DNA of 64,000 nucleotides, from the NCBI RefSeq assembly GCF_022482905.1, contig NZ_JAKVOI010000001.1:806001-870000 (forward strand). The letters run 5' to 3'. Under the pieces are notes generated by a model that was not told the origin of the DNA, did no database searches, and saw only the letters and a list, made by a program, of their open reading frames with translations. Numbering within the stretch: position 1 is the first letter of the stretch; the number at the start of each line of letters is the position of its first letter. The position numbers and the translations under genes were made by a program. The DNA comes from Clostridium sp. (lineage in GTDB: Bacteria; Bacillota; Clostridia; Clostridiales; Clostridiaceae). Shown in pieces: positions 33,943 through 43,402 of this stretch.

Positions 33943-35658
33943 ATGATGAGATGGCTTTCAAACTTAAAAATTCTAAAGAAATTAATGATGGGATTTATTA
34001 TAACAGCGCTTTTTACTTGTGTAATTGGTGTTACATCTCTTTCAAGGATGAAAGATATATATTCCAGTTTGAACATCACATATAATAAAGATCTAAAAGG
34101 AAGCAACGACCTGCAGCAGTTGAAGACGAATTTGATGGCAATCAGGGGAGATATGCTTATTGTCATGGATAAATCCCAGAGGAATATGGTCAAGAACATG
34201 AATTCGGAAATTAACAGTTTATCCAGTAAAAATGAAAAACTAATATCTGAATACAAGTCGACTATCATTGTTGATGATGATAAAAAGTTATTTGCCCAGT
34301 TTGAACAGTATTTGAAAAATTGGACGAATTATAGAAAGGAGTTTCTGGAATTTGTCCAACAAGGTAATTATACTGCAGCAAAAAGTGAATTTATAAAAAC
34401 TGAGGAATCCAGAACTCAAATGATATCCACGCTTGATAAAGCCATAAATTTGAGCATGAAACTGGCGCAAAGCAATTATGAAGATAGGACTCTTCAGTAT
34501 AAACATTCCTATGTATATATAATTTCAACAATTTTAATATGTTTTATTTTATCGATTTTATTGGGAGTCATTATCTCGAATGATGTCAACAATCCATTAA
34601 AAAAAATAGAAGAATTTGCGGGTAAATTGGAAAAATTTGATTTTTCTTCATCTATAAATCTGTCTAGAAAAGATGAACTTGGTATAACAGCTTCAGGGCT
34701 TAATGTAGCAAGAAAGAACGTGGCGCAGTTTATTGAAGTAATATCAAACAATATAGACAATATGAACAGTTCAAGTGATGAATTGTTTTCCATATCCGAG
34801 AATCTTTTGTCAAAAACAAATGATATGAGCAGTTCGGTTAAAATTGTTTCCGAGGTAATTCAAAGAACCAATGTCACCACCGAAGAAATAACGGCATCAA
34901 TTGAGGAAGTTGATTCAAGCATAAATGAACTGTCGCAAAAAGCTGTGGATGGAAATAATAATGCAAACGCATTCCAAAAAAGAGCAATTGATGTACAGAA
35001 CAGAGGGAAAAGAGCTTTGGATACTACGGATAAGTTATATAATGAGAAAAAACAGAATATGGTCCAGTCAATTAAGGATGGACAGGTAGTAGAAAATGTC
35101 AAGGTAATGGCCAATACTATTGCAAACATAGCTGAACAGACCAATTTACTTGCCCTAAATGCGGCTATAGAATCAGCACGTGCAGGAGAGAATGGGAAGG
35201 GATTTGCTGTTGTTGCAGAAGAAGTGAGAAATCTTGCAGAACAGTCCTCTGATTCTGTTGCCAAAATTCAGGATACTATTGAAAAAGTACAGCAGGCATT
35301 CAACAATCTTTCCATAAGCGGTAATGAGGTTTTAAATTTTATGAATAACAAAGTCAATCCCCAATTCGAGATGTTCGGGAATATGGGTAAAAAATATTAT
35401 GAGGATGCAGATTTTGTCAGCAAGATGTCTGAGGAGATAGCCTCAATGTCCGAAGAGTTAACTGCTACTGTAGGACAGGTGAGTGAAACAGTTCAGAGTA
35501 TGTCGGGAGACGTACAGAGATCTTCAGAAAGTGCTGAATTGATAAAAAGGAATATTGAAGAAAATGTGAGAGCTGCTGAAAAGGTAAAGTTGTCGGCTCA
35601 AAATCAAATTCAGTTGTCACAAAAATTAAACAGTATGATAAAGAATTTCAGAATTTAG
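33943..35658 (+). CDS. Methyl-accepting chemotaxis protein with four-helix-bundle sensor
   Basis: About 571 residues: TM1 (about 8-30), a helical extracellular 4HB_MCP-type sensor (about 35-190), TM2 (about 193-215), HAMP, and a signalling domain with tip [19 protein letters not shown]. The C-terminal third closely resembles the receptor at 14284, including [20 protein letters not shown], so both probably feed the same cluster type. Start ATG 33943 (or 33946) has AAGGAGG upstream; an earlier in-frame ATG at 33916 has none. No che genes are adjacent. Confidence 0.93.
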   Translation: MMRWLSNLKILKKLMMGFIITALFTCVIGVTSLSRMKDIYSSLNITYNKDLKGSNDLQQLKTNLMAIRGDMLIVMDKSQRNMVKNMNSEINSLSSKNEKLISEYKSTIIVDDDKKLFAQFEQYLKNWTNYRKEFLEFVQQGNYTAAKSEFIKTEESRTQMISTLDKAINLSMKLAQSNYEDRTLQYKHSYVYIISTILICFILSILLGVIISNDVNNPLKKIEEFAGKLEKFDFSSSINLSRKDELGITASGLNVARKNVAQFIEVISNNIDNMNSSSDELFSISENLLSKTNDMSSSVKIVSEVIQRTNVTTEEITASIEEVDSSINELSQKAVDGNNNANAFQKRAIDVQNRGKRALDTTDKLYNEKKQNMVQSIKDGQVVENVKVMANTIANIAEQTNLLALNAAIESARAGENGKGFAVVAEEVRNLAEQSSDSVAKIQDTIEKVQQAFNNLSISGNEVLNFMNNKVNPQFEMFGNMGKKYYEDADFVSKMSEEIASMSEELTATVGQVSETVQSMSGDVQRSSESAELIKRNIEENVRAAEKVKLSAQNQIQLSQKLNSMIKNFRI

Positions 35659-35685
35659 TATGAATTTATTACTATTACGTGTATT

Positions 35686-35714
35686 TTGACAGCATCCGTG
35701 ATAAAATTTATTAT
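35686..35714 (+). promoter_or_regulatory. Promoter of the cyclophilin-flavoprotein pair
   Basis: TTGACA (35686-35691), a 17-bp spacer and TATTAT (35709-35714), 32 bp before the cyclophilin start. Confidence 0.8.
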
Positions 35715-35745
35715 ATAAGTATATTTACAGAAAGAAGGAGAACAA

Positions 35746-36267
35746 ATGAAAAATCCTGTAGTTACAATTGAAATGGAAAATGAACAGGTGATAAAAATAG
35801 AACTTTATCCGGATATTGCACCTAATACAGTAAATAATTTCATATCATTGATAGAAAGAGGATTTTATAATGGAACAATTTTTCACAGGGTAATACCGGG
35901 CTTCATGATTCAGGGAGGAGATCCGGAGGGTACTGGAACCGGCGGACCGGGATATTCAATTAAAGGTGAATTTTCGTCTAATAATTTTGAAAACAACCTG
36001 AAGCATGAAAGAGGAGTGATATCCATGGCAAGGACTATGGTACCTGATTCTGCCGGATCACAGTTTTTTATAATGACGGATGATGCACCTCATCTTGATG
36101 GTCAGTATGCTGCCTTTGGAAAAGTTGTAGATGGAATTGAGGAGATAGATAGAATAGTATCACAAAAAAGAGATTTCAATGATAAACCACGTGAGGATCA
36201 AAGGATGAAAAATGTGACTGTAGAGACTTTTGACGAAGAATATGCTAAACCACAAAAAATAATATAA
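35746..36267 (+). CDS. Cyclophilin-type peptidyl-prolyl cis-trans isomerase
   Basis: A 173-residue cytoplasmic cyclophilin without a signal peptide. It has FHRVIPGFMIQGGDPEGTGTG (the catalytic Arg region), SMARTMVPDSAGSQFFI and DGQYAAFGKVV. It accelerates prolyl isomerisation in protein folding. A strong AAGGAG precedes ATG 35746. The flavoprotein gene starts 14 bp after its stop. Confidence 0.95.
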   Translation: MKNPVVTIEMENEQVIKIELYPDIAPNTVNNFISLIERGFYNGTIFHRVIPGFMIQGGDPEGTGTGGPGYSIKGEFSSNNFENNLKHERGVISMARTMVPDSAGSQFFIMTDDAPHLDGQYAAFGKVVDGIEEIDRIVSQKRDFNDKPREDQRMKNVTVETFDEEYAKPQKII

Positions 36268-36280
36268 AGGATGTGTGAAT

Positions 36281-36811
36281 ATGCTTGATGGTAAAAAAAT
36301 AGTAGTTGGTATTACTGGATGCAGCATGGCAATACATGCTCTGGATTTAATTGCTGAACTGAAAAAACTTCATGCAGATGTATATGCTGTCATGACTCGA
36401 AATTCTACTAACTTTGTAACTCCGCTTATGGTGCAGAGAAGTGTTGATCATCCTATTGAAATTGAAGCATTTGATCTGCCTAAATCATGGGAGAAGGGTC
36501 ATAAGTCCCTTTCGCAGGATACGGATCTACTCCTGATTGCACCTGCTTCTGCAGATATTTTGGGAAAAGCAGCTAACGGAATTGCGGATGATTTGCTGTC
36601 GACAACTATTATGTCGATGCGTGGCCCTAAAATCATAGCTACACATATCAACGACAAGATGTATAACAGCCCAAGTGTACAGCGCAACGTGAAGACCCTC
36701 AAAGGTGATGGCTTTACCTTCGTAAATAATGGAAACGGTGAACATCCTTCGCGTTTTCCATCTGTTGATCAGATAGTTGGTACAGTACTTCGGGTTTTAA
36801 ATGCTGAATAA
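36281..36811 (+). CDS. Flavoprotein of the HFCD/PPCDC-UbiX family
   Basis: About 176 residues with the homo-oligomeric flavin-containing Cys decarboxylase fold: GITGCSMAIHALDLI, LLIAPASADILGKAANGIADD and LLSTT, and a THINDKMYNSP segment where PPCDC has its AMNxxM motif. Full-size CoaBC is about 400 residues, so this is a stand-alone flavoprotein whose reaction (decarboxylation, prenyl transfer or other) is unresolved. ATG 36281 is preferred to GTG 36275 on spacing from AAAGG. A hairpin at 36825-36862 follows. Confidence 0.85.
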   Translation: MLDGKKIVVGITGCSMAIHALDLIAELKKLHADVYAVMTRNSTNFVTPLMVQRSVDHPIEIEAFDLPKSWEKGHKSLSQDTDLLLIAPASADILGKAANGIADDLLSTTIMSMRGPKIIATHINDKMYNSPSVQRNVKTLKGDGFTFVNNGNGEHPSRFPSVDQIVGTVLRVLNAE

Positions 36812-36824
36812 TCATTACAAATAC

Positions 36825-36862
36825 AAGTCAACCACCCTGAATGTTTTCAAAGTGGTTGACTT
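36825..36862. terminator. Hairpin between convergent flavoprotein and brnQ
   Basis: AAGTCAACCAC (36825-36835) and GTGGTTGACTT (36852-36862) form an 11-bp perfect stem; T-runs are short. It probably acts for both strands. Confidence 0.65.
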
Positions 36863-36881
36863 ATTATATAAGGTTAAGTGG

Positions 36882-38240
36882 TTAAACTTGTATTGCTCTG
36901 GGTTTTATAAAAAAAGATATAACAACTGAAAGAATAAATCCTGTAATCATAGGTACAACCCATCCCATACCAAGATTAAAAAATGGGATATAGGTTCCGT
37001 AGAAATTTAAAATATGCTGTATAAAAGGGGAAGCTTTAACTGCAGCCGGCAGGGCGTTCATACAGTCGGCTACGCTTGCTAAAAGTGTGAACAAGGTGGT
37101 GAGTGCGTATACGCACTGGCGATTCTTGAAAAATTGAGAAAGCAAACCAAGTATGATCAATGCAATAGCTAATGGATATAGAAGCATTAATACGGGAATT
37201 GAAAGCAGAATTATCTGTGTTAGTCCGATATTAGCTATAAGACAGGCTAATATTGTAAAGAGAACTACATAGCCCCTGTAGCTGAAAATTCTTGGAAACA
37301 ACTCGCAAAATGTTTCAGAACAGGCTGTTATAAGTCCAATTGCAGTCTTTAGACAGGCTACTGTTACAATTATTGCAAGCAGAATGCCGCCTCCGGAGCT
37401 GAAATAGTAATTTGCAATTTGAGCCAGTGCAATTCCACCATTTTCAGAAATGGAGAACTTTCCGACACTTGTTGCACCTATATATGCTAAAAATCCATAA
37501 ATTAGTCCCATTAATAAAATAGTAATTATACCCGATTTAATTGTTCCAACAGCAATTCCACTGGGACTTTTAACCCCAAGTTCTCTCAAGGTTCTTACGA
37601 CTATAATTCCAAAAGCAAGGGAAGCCAGTGCGTCCATGGTGTTGTATCCTTCCAGGAAACCTTTAAAAAAAGGGGCGCTGACATATGTTCCAACGACTTT
37701 TGCATCTGATATACTTCCCATGGGATGTATGATGCTCGTTATTATTAAAACAGCAAGAAATACCAGAAAAACAGGATTTAGGACCTTTCCCACCCAGGTG
37801 AGAATTTCATTTGGCCTCAAAGAAAAAAACAATGCTGTAAGAAAAAATACAATGGTGAATATAGCAAGTCCCAAATTGGTGTACTGACCTGGAATAAAAG
37901 GAGATATACCAATTTCGTATGAGACTGTTCCAGTCCTTGGAAGTGCGAAAAATGGACCTATTGTCAGATACAGCAGTATAGTCATTATGTATCCATAAAT
38001 AGGGTGAATTCTGCTTGCAAGATCAAAAAGTCCCTTGCTTTTGGATACACCAATAGCAACAACACCTAAAAATGGAAGACCTATGGCCGTTATTAAAAAT
38101 CCAATTGTTGCAGGATATACGCTGGCACCTGCTTCTTGCCCCATATGTACTGGGAATATGAGGTTTCCTGCTCCGAAGAAAAGCCCGAATAACATGGAAC
38201 CGACTACTATGTACGATGACAGGGACAATTTTTTGTCCAA
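36882..38240 (-). CDS. brnQ: Branched-chain amino-acid:cation symporter
   Basis: About 452 residues and 12 TM segments of the LIVCS family, with the diagnostic MLFGLFFGAGNLIFPVHMGQ near the N-terminus. It imports leucine, isoleucine and valine with a cation. ATG 38247-38249 touches the Shine-Dalgarno AAAGGAG with no spacing, while TTG 38240 has 8 nt, so TTG is preferred. It is divergent from the NUDIX gene across about 60 bp. No T-box precedes it. Confidence 0.93.
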   Translation of the reverse strand: MDKKLSLSSYIVVGSMLFGLFFGAGNLIFPVHMGQEAGASVYPATIGFLITAIGLPFLGVVAIGVSKSKGLFDLASRIHPIYGYIMTILLYLTIGPFFALPRTGTVSYEIGISPFIPGQYTNLGLAIFTIVFFLTALFFSLRPNEILTWVGKVLNPVFLVFLAVLIITSIIHPMGSISDAKVVGTYVSAPFFKGFLEGYNTMDALASLAFGIIVVRTLRELGVKSPSGIAVGTIKSGIITILLMGLIYGFLAYIGATSVGKFSISENGGIALAQIANYYFSSGGGILLAIIVTVACLKTAIGLITACSETFCELFPRIFSYRGYVVLFTILACLIANIGLTQIILLSIPVLMLLYPLAIALIILGLLSQFFKNRQCVYALTTLFTLLASVADCMNALPAAVKASPFIQHILNFYGTYIPFFNLGMGWVVPMITGFILSVVISFFIKPRAIQV

Positions 38241-38309
38241 ATAAACCATCTCCTTTATAAATTATCTATCTTTAATAATAACATATTTAAGACAAAGGTG
38301 GAATTTTAC

Positions 38310-38822
38310 ATGGAACTATGGGATATATATGATGAAAAAGGTTGTAAAACAGGTTTAATAAAAAAACGCGCTGACATTTTAAATACAGGGGAATATCATC
38401 TCGCTGCCGAAATATGGATAATAAATCATAAATGTGAAATATTGATTCAGAAAAGATCTGCCAATAAAAAAATTCTTCCTAATATTTGGACGCTTACCAC
38501 AGGCTGCATGGTCAGTGGAGAAGATGCGCCAAATGGGGCTGTAAGAGAAGTAAAAGAAGAATTGGGCATAGCTCTTGAAAAGAAGGACTTGGATTTTGTC
38601 AGAAGAATATTTCAAAGCAGCAGCAACATGATCTGGGATATTTATTTTGTATATGCTGACATTGATTTATCCAAAATAGTTCTTCAAAATGAAGAGGTAA
38701 GCGATGTGAAATTTGTGTCGGTAGAAGAATTTAAGAACATGCTTTCTCAAGGGAGAATATTTCGGTACTCTGAAATTTATGATATTTTATCCCTGATAAA
38801 AACGAGAGTAGTAAAAAGATGA
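38310..38822 (+). CDS. NUDIX hydrolase
   Basis: About 170 residues with an intact Nudix box: G, five residues, E, seven residues, then REVKEELGI (segment near residues 70-92). The N-terminal MELWDIYDEKG opening and AEIWIINHKCEILIQKR resemble isopentenyl-diphosphate isomerase-like Nudix proteins, which are common and mostly uncharacterised; the substrate is unknown. ATG 38310 has AAAGGTGG 8 nt upstream; GTG 38298 lies within that site. Confidence 0.9.
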   Translation: MELWDIYDEKGCKTGLIKKRADILNTGEYHLAAEIWIINHKCEILIQKRSANKKILPNIWTLTTGCMVSGEDAPNGAVREVKEELGIALEKKDLDFVRRIFQSSSNMIWDIYFVYADIDLSKIVLQNEEVSDVKFVSVEEFKNMLSQGRIFRYSEIYDILSLIKTRVVKR

Positions 38823-38843
38823 GGTTTTAATACTTCATCTTTT
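38814..38843. terminator. Bidirectional terminator between NUDIX gene and the SorC-type regulator
   Basis: AAAAGATGA (38814-38822) and TCATCTTTT (38835-38843) form a 9-bp stem; it overlaps the NUDIX stop codon. A-tract and T-tract ends suit termination from both sides. Confidence 0.75.
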
Positions 38844-38861
38844 ATATTCTAAGTATTTAAA

Positions 38862-39806
38862 TTAAAATTTTGCTCTTTTAAGAATTTCTTTTGCTGTTTC
38901 TTCATCGGTAATCAAAGTATTAATATACTGCCTTTTTATAAAGGGTAGTATAGCTCGTGCTTTGTTTTTGGAGCGTGCTATTGCAATTGAAGTTGGTATT
39001 TCTGATAATTGCTCAATAGGCAGACCAATAGTTCGTTCATCAATTTCATTTTTAATTAAATTTCCATCTATATCAAAAAAACGTCCACAACAGTCACCGA
39101 CTACTTCTCTAAGTTTAAGATCCTCAATATCATCCTCGTTTAATAAATCTCTCCATTGGCTTCTGGAATTAAGACCTCCGCCAATCCCAACAATAGCTAT
39201 ATCAAGGTTATTCCAGCTACTCTTTATTTTATCAAAATATCTTGAATTGACAATTGCATCTTTTGTTTGCTTGTTTTCTTCAATTACCGCTCCATTTATG
39301 AATATGCTGTTGCCGTTAAAGTGTCTGCTCATTTCGTAAACCAAGGTATTAACATGGTACTTAGATTTTATTTGGCTTGGTCCACCAGCCAGGGGTATAA
39401 ATGTAACATTGTGCAGTTTCCTTTTTTCAAGTTTTTCAACCATGTTACCTATAGTTGAACCCCATGCTAAGCCAACAGTCATGTTGTCTTTTATGCATTT
39501 CTTTATAAAATTGGCTGCTTCAACTGCCAATAAATTGTTCTTTTCTATAGTGGTTGCTTCTGCTGGTGATTCAACAATAATGACCTCTTTCAGTTTGAAC
39601 ATTTTTTTAAAAATTCGTTCCAATTTGATAATTTGTGGATCAAAGTTTTTGATTTCAATATGGACAATTCCATTCTTTTTTGCTTGTTTGAGTAATCTGC
39701 TTATTGTGGTTCTATATACATTCAATTCCTTTGATATTTCTTCCTGAGTTTTATTTTCCATATAATACAAGTAGGCAATTTTAGCAATTAACTTATCATT
39801 TTGCAT
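38862..39806 (-). CDS. SorC/DeoR-type sugar-responsive transcription regulator
   Basis: A 314-residue regulator with an N-terminal helix-turn-helix (KTQEEISKELNVYRTTISRL, about residues 18-45) and a C-terminal sugar-phosphate-binding domain (about 60-310) with the family segments GLAWGSTIGNMV, FIPLAGG and IAIVGIGG. SorC-family proteins bind sugar phosphates and regulate the adjacent sugar operon. It is divergent from an SDR and a transaldolase-like gene; two copies of a candidate operator lie in the 260-bp gap. The last residues are encoded close to the shared terminator. Confidence 0.92.
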   Translation of the reverse strand: MQNDKLIAKIAYLYYMENKTQEEISKELNVYRTTISRLLKQAKKNGIVHIEIKNFDPQIIKLERIFKKMFKLKEVIIVESPAEATTIEKNNLLAVEAANFIKKCIKDNMTVGLAWGSTIGNMVEKLEKRKLHNVTFIPLAGGPSQIKSKYHVNTLVYEMSRHFNGNSIFINGAVIEENKQTKDAIVNSRYFDKIKSSWNNLDIAIVGIGGGLNSRSQWRDLLNEDDIEDLKLREVVGDCCGRFFDIDGNLIKNEIDERTIGLPIEQLSEIPTSIAIARSKNKARAILPFIKRQYINTLITDEETAKEILKRAKF

Positions 39807-39896
39807 TTATTTCCACATCACTTTTTGGTTAATAGATTTATTATATTTAATTTTAACATTCAATAATGGTTTAGTAAAATTTATATACAAATAAAA

Positions 39897-40001
39897 GCAC
39901 AAATGTGCAGATTACAAATATGTTTTTTATACTAGGTACTGATATAACGACAATTTTAAAACAATTGATTTTAAACATATATATAAATAGTTCACATTTG
40001 T
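39897..40001. promoter_or_regulatory. Candidate SorC-type operators in the divergent intergenic region
   Basis: GCACAAATGTGC (39897-39908) is a palindrome. CACATTTGT (39993-40001) is the reverse complement of its ACAAATGTG core. The second copy abuts a TATAAT at 40002-40007 that could be the -10 of the SDR gene; its -35 is poor, which would fit an activator. Confidence 0.5.
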
Positions 40002-40066
40002 TATAATTGAATTGTCGAAGATATCTCAACATATAAGTTTATATTTAAGAGGGAGTATAAAAAATA

Positions 40067-40867
40067 ATGACTAGCTGGTTGAAAGTTGAAAATAAAGTAG
40101 TTATTGTCACTGGTGGTTCATCAGGAATCGGTAGAAGTATAGCCAGGAAGTTATTGGAAAATAGTTGCATAGTAATTAATTTTGATTTAAGTGATGATAA
40201 TTCAATTGCTTCAAAAAAATATTCTTTTTACAAAACAGATGTTTCAAATAAAAAACAGGTAGATCGCAGTGTACAGCAAGTATGGGAGGAGTACGGAAAA
40301 ATAGATGCTCTGGTAAACAATGCAGGAATAGCATTACCGGGAATGTTGGTAAATCCGGATGGTTCTGGGAAATATGAACTCACAGAGGAAATGTTTGATA
40401 GGATAACAGCAGTAAATCAAAAAAGTGTTTTTCTTATGTCACAGGCTGTAGCAAGGATTATGATCACGCAAAAATATGGAGTGATCGTCAATATGTCAAC
40501 TGAAAGTGCACGTGAAGGATCAGTTGGTCAGGGATTTTATGTCGGCACTAAAGGTGCAATCAATAGCATGACGTGTACTTGGGCTAAGGAATTGGGAAAA
40601 TACAATATTAGAGTACTGGGTGTTGCTCCTGGAATCATGGAACAAACAAAGTTGCGATCACTACAATATGAAGAAGCATTGGCTTTTACAAGGGGAATAA
40701 CTGTAGAAAGTTTAAGAGAAGGCTACAAAAAATCTTCCAGTATTCCCTTAGGCAGGAGTGGAAAATTGACTGAAGTTGCAGATTTAGTCTGTTTTTATAT
40801 TTCTGGCAGAGCAAGTTATATGTCAGGAATAATTACGAATATCGCTGGTGGAAAATCCCGTGGATAA
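40067..40867 (+). CDS. Short-chain dehydrogenase (sorbitol-6-phosphate dehydrogenase-like)
   Basis: A 266-residue classical SDR with nucleotide loop TGGSSGIGRS (residues about 14-23), NNAGIA, catalytic Ser in MSTESAREGS and YVGTK (YxxxK). Residues of the opening WLKVENKVVIVTGG and overall length resemble sorbitol-6-phosphate 2-dehydrogenases of sor operons. The divergent SorC-type regulator supports a polyol- or sugar-phosphate substrate. No PTS permease is present here, so uptake is encoded elsewhere or was lost. Confidence 0.85.
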   Translation: MTSWLKVENKVVIVTGGSSGIGRSIARKLLENSCIVINFDLSDDNSIASKKYSFYKTDVSNKKQVDRSVQQVWEEYGKIDALVNNAGIALPGMLVNPDGSGKYELTEEMFDRITAVNQKSVFLMSQAVARIMITQKYGVIVNMSTESAREGSVGQGFYVGTKGAINSMTCTWAKELGKYNIRVLGVAPGIMEQTKLRSLQYEEALAFTRGITVESLREGYKKSSSIPLGRSGKLTEVADLVCFYISGRASYMSGIITNIAGGKSRG

Positions 40868-40910
40868 ATGTCCGCAAACAAGATATAAATGAAAGGGGAA
40901 TGTGTAGAAT

Positions 40911-41585
40911 ATGGAATTTATGTTGGATACTATAAAATTGGACGAAATTAAGAAATATATTGACAGTATTCCTATTTCAGGAATAACGTCAACACCAAGC
41001 ATTATTAAACGTGAAGGCAAAATTGATTTTATACCGCACATGAAAAAAACAAGAGGGATAATTGGAAATGAAAGAACACTTCATATGCAGGTTGTTGCAA
41101 GAAATTTTGAAGGCATGGTAAAGGATGCCAAAACAATTTGGAATGAAATAGACAAACATGTTTTTGTTAAAATTCCGGCGACTTATAATGGGATTAAAGC
41201 CATTAGATATTTGAAAAGTCAGGGAGAATGCAATATAACAGCTTCGGCAATATATTCAAAAATGCAGGCATTTTTGGCCATTCAAGCTGGAGCAGACTAT
41301 ATTGCCGTTTATTCAAATCGATCAGAAAATATTGGAGTAGATCCTTTTAAAATTATTAAAGCAAGTCGAAGATTTGTTGATAGAGAAGGACATGAAACAA
41401 AAATTATGGCATCAAGCATCAAAAATATTTTTCAGATTACCGAGGCAATTGAATCAGAAGCTGATGCAGTTACCTTTGCTCCAAATATATTAGCCACTGT
41501 TTTTGATAATGCATCAATAAAACAAGCAGTTGACCGTTTCTCCAAGGATTGGATCGAGCTATATGAAAAAGAAAATATTTTTTAA
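40911..41585 (+). CDS. Transaldolase / fructose-6-phosphate aldolase-family protein
   Basis: A 224-residue class I aldolase of the small transaldolase (Fsa/TalC) family; the Schiff-base lysine is in VFVKIPATYNGIKA, and GITSTPSIIKREG and NITASAIYSKMQAF are family segments. It cleaves or forms ketose phosphates through dihydroxyacetone or glyceraldehyde-3-phosphate chemistry; the exact substrate is not shown. It lies 43 bp after the SDR and is probably its operon partner. A terminator follows at 41686-41718. Confidence 0.88.
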   Translation: MEFMLDTIKLDEIKKYIDSIPISGITSTPSIIKREGKIDFIPHMKKTRGIIGNERTLHMQVVARNFEGMVKDAKTIWNEIDKHVFVKIPATYNGIKAIRYLKSQGECNITASAIYSKMQAFLAIQAGADYIAVYSNRSENIGVDPFKIIKASRRFVDREGHETKIMASSIKNIFQITEAIESEADAVTFAPNILATVFDNASIKQAVDRFSKDWIELYEKENIF

Positions 41586-41685
41586 AATATGGATATCATG
41601 AAAATATTGACGGAAATGCGGCTGGATTATTGGGAAAACCATAACCGGCATCATAATTTTGTTTTTCATCGGAATAAATGTTAAG

Positions 41686-41718
41686 AAAAAGGTGAGGCTT
41701 TAATGTTTCACCTTTTTT
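41686..41718 (+). terminator. Terminator after the SDR/transaldolase operon
   Basis: AAAAAGGTGA (41686-41695) pairs with TCACCTTTTT, followed by further T. It insulates the sugar operon from the siderophore operon. The 41586-41685 stretch holds only short frames of no recognisable identity. Confidence 0.85.
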
Positions 41719-41766
41719 ATATTCTACAAAAATGTAAAGAAGCCATTTGATAATTAATCCAATAAA

Positions 41767-41799
41767 GATATTGATTATCATTATCAATTAGAGTATAAT
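41767..41799 (+). promoter_or_regulatory. Siderophore operon promoter overlapped by a Fur box
   Basis: GATATTGATTATCATTATC (41767-41785) matches the 19-bp consensus Fur box at 17 positions. The promoter TTGATT (41771-41776), 17-bp spacer and TATAAT (41794-41799) is superimposed, so iron-loaded Fur would block the -35. It lies about 95 bp before the thioesterase start. Confidence 0.9.
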
Positions 41800-41894
41800 A
41801 AATTACAGTAGTTAGAATAAATAGATATAAACATTAAAATTGCAATCTATTGGAAATAAACTAAATTATATTAATAATAGTCGGAGGTTGTATA

Positions 41895-42644
41895 ATGGAG
41901 AATGTATGTCAAAATCATTATATAGAAAGAACAAGTATTTTCGATGGAATCAGGTTATTTTGTTTTCCGTATGCAGGCGCAGGAGCTTCAGTATTCAAGA
42001 CATGGAGGGAAATGTTTGAATATATTAAAGTTTATCCTCTTCAGTATCCGGGCAGAGAAAATAGGATTATGGAAAGACCAATTCCTGATATTAAAATATT
42101 AGTAGATGAAATATATGATGAATTAAAATATAGTATACAAGAATGCCCGTTTATTATGTTTGGACATAGTTTAGGGACAAAATTGGTGTATGAATTATCA
42201 CTTAAAATATACAATGAGAAGAAAATTTGGCCCAAAGGTGTTATAGTTTCCGGAGGAAGAGCGCCAAATTTAATAGAGCCAAATCCTATATACAGTTTGG
42301 ATGATGAAAGTTTTATAAGAGAATTAGTAAAAAGATATTCTAGTATACCTAATGAAATTGCAAATAATAAAGAAATGATGAGTTTATTTTTGCCTGCATT
42401 AAGAGCAGATTTTATTATGGATGAAAAGTATATAAAAAATAAGGTGGATAAAATAGATTGTCCCATCATGGGATTAATAGGAACCGAAGATTCAGAAATG
42501 ACATTTGATGATTTAAATAAATGGTCAGATTTTACAATGAAAGAATTTTCTTATAAATATATAGAGGGAGATCATATGTTTATAAATAAAAATGGGAATG
42601 AAGTAATAGCTGCCATAAAAAAATTTGTAAAAAAGTTGAAATAG
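41895..42644 (+). CDS. Type II thioesterase of the siderophore NRPS
   Basis: A 249-residue alpha/beta-hydrolase of the GrsT/YbtT type: FCFPYAGAGASVF near the N-terminus, nucleophile Ser92 in FGHSLG, an acidic loop near GTEDSEMT and catalytic His in IEGDHMFI. Such enzymes clear mis-acylated carrier proteins. It is the first gene after the Fur-controlled promoter; the PPTase starts 30 bp after its stop. Type II TE genes also occur in yersiniabactin and equibactin loci. Confidence 0.9.
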   Translation: MENVCQNHYIERTSIFDGIRLFCFPYAGAGASVFKTWREMFEYIKVYPLQYPGRENRIMERPIPDIKILVDEIYDELKYSIQECPFIMFGHSLGTKLVYELSLKIYNEKKIWPKGVIVSGGRAPNLIEPNPIYSLDDESFIRELVKRYSSIPNEIANNKEMMSLFLPALRADFIMDEKYIKNKVDKIDCPIMGLIGTEDSEMTFDDLNKWSDFTMKEFSYKYIEGDHMFINKNGNEVIAAIKKFVKKLK

Positions 42645-42674
42645 CTTATATCATAAAAATAAGGAAATTTATTA

Positions 42675-43367
42675 ATGAGTAATACAATCAAAAAGTATTT
42701 ATTTACTGATATTTTATCATTAAACTCAAAAAGTATTTTAAAATATATTCAAGAAAAAATAACTGTATTTATATTAATGGATATAGATAGGCTAAATGGT
42801 AATTTTTTTGAATTGAATTATTTAACTATAGAAGAAAAAGAAAAATTTTATAGTTATTGTCAAAGACAAGACAAGTTAAACTTTTTAATTTCACATAGTG
42901 TGATTAATTTTTTGTTTACCTCATGGTTAAATAATGAAATAAATCAAATAAATATTAAAAAAGGTAAATTTTTTAAACCATATATTTATAATAAACATCA
43001 TATTCAATATAATATAACCCATTCGAAAAAACGTGCTGTAATTGCTTTGAGTAATAGAGAAGTAGGTGTTGATGTTGAATACATTGATAAAAAATTTGAA
43101 TATACTGAAATTATTAACAGATGTTTTTGTGCCAATGAGATATCTTTGATTGGAAAAAGTCATAAAAAATTTTTTATTGCATGGGTGGCCAAGGAAGCAT
43201 ATTTCAAATACTTGGGAACAGGATTATATAAAAGTCTTAACAGCGTTTATATATCTGGAGACACAGAGGATGGAGTTTATCTTTCAGACAAGGAGTTAAA
43301 TAAAGAAGTTTTTGTTTATATTTTTGAGCTGGAAGGAAAATATGTATTGGGTTTATGCATGGGATGA
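42675..43367 (+). CDS. Sfp-type 4'-phosphopantetheinyl transferase
   Basis: A 230-residue Sfp-type transferase with VGVDVEYID (Mg-binding Asp) and WVAKEAYFKYLG (KExxxK). It converts apo carrier domains of the two NRPSs to holo form using coenzyme A. It overlaps the next frame at 43355, though the likely start of that gene is 43403. It is very AT-rich, like the rest of the cluster. Confidence 0.92.
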   Translation: MSNTIKKYLFTDILSLNSKSILKYIQEKITVFILMDIDRLNGNFFELNYLTIEEKEKFYSYCQRQDKLNFLISHSVINFLFTSWLNNEINQINIKKGKFFKPYIYNKHHIQYNITHSKKRAVIALSNREVGVDVEYIDKKFEYTEIINRCFCANEISLIGKSHKKFFIAWVAKEAYFKYLGTGLYKSLNSVYISGDTEDGVYLSDKELNKEVFVYIFELEGKYVLGLCMG

Positions 43368-43402
43368 TAATAAGAAAAATTAGTAACAGGGGGAGTTATG
43401 TA

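Noticed and set aside
41586-41685. Short frames after the transaldolase gene (e.g. ending ENIDGNAAGLLGKP)
   Set aside because: They are too short, lack a ribosome site and have no identifiable relative; a gene remnant cannot be excluded.
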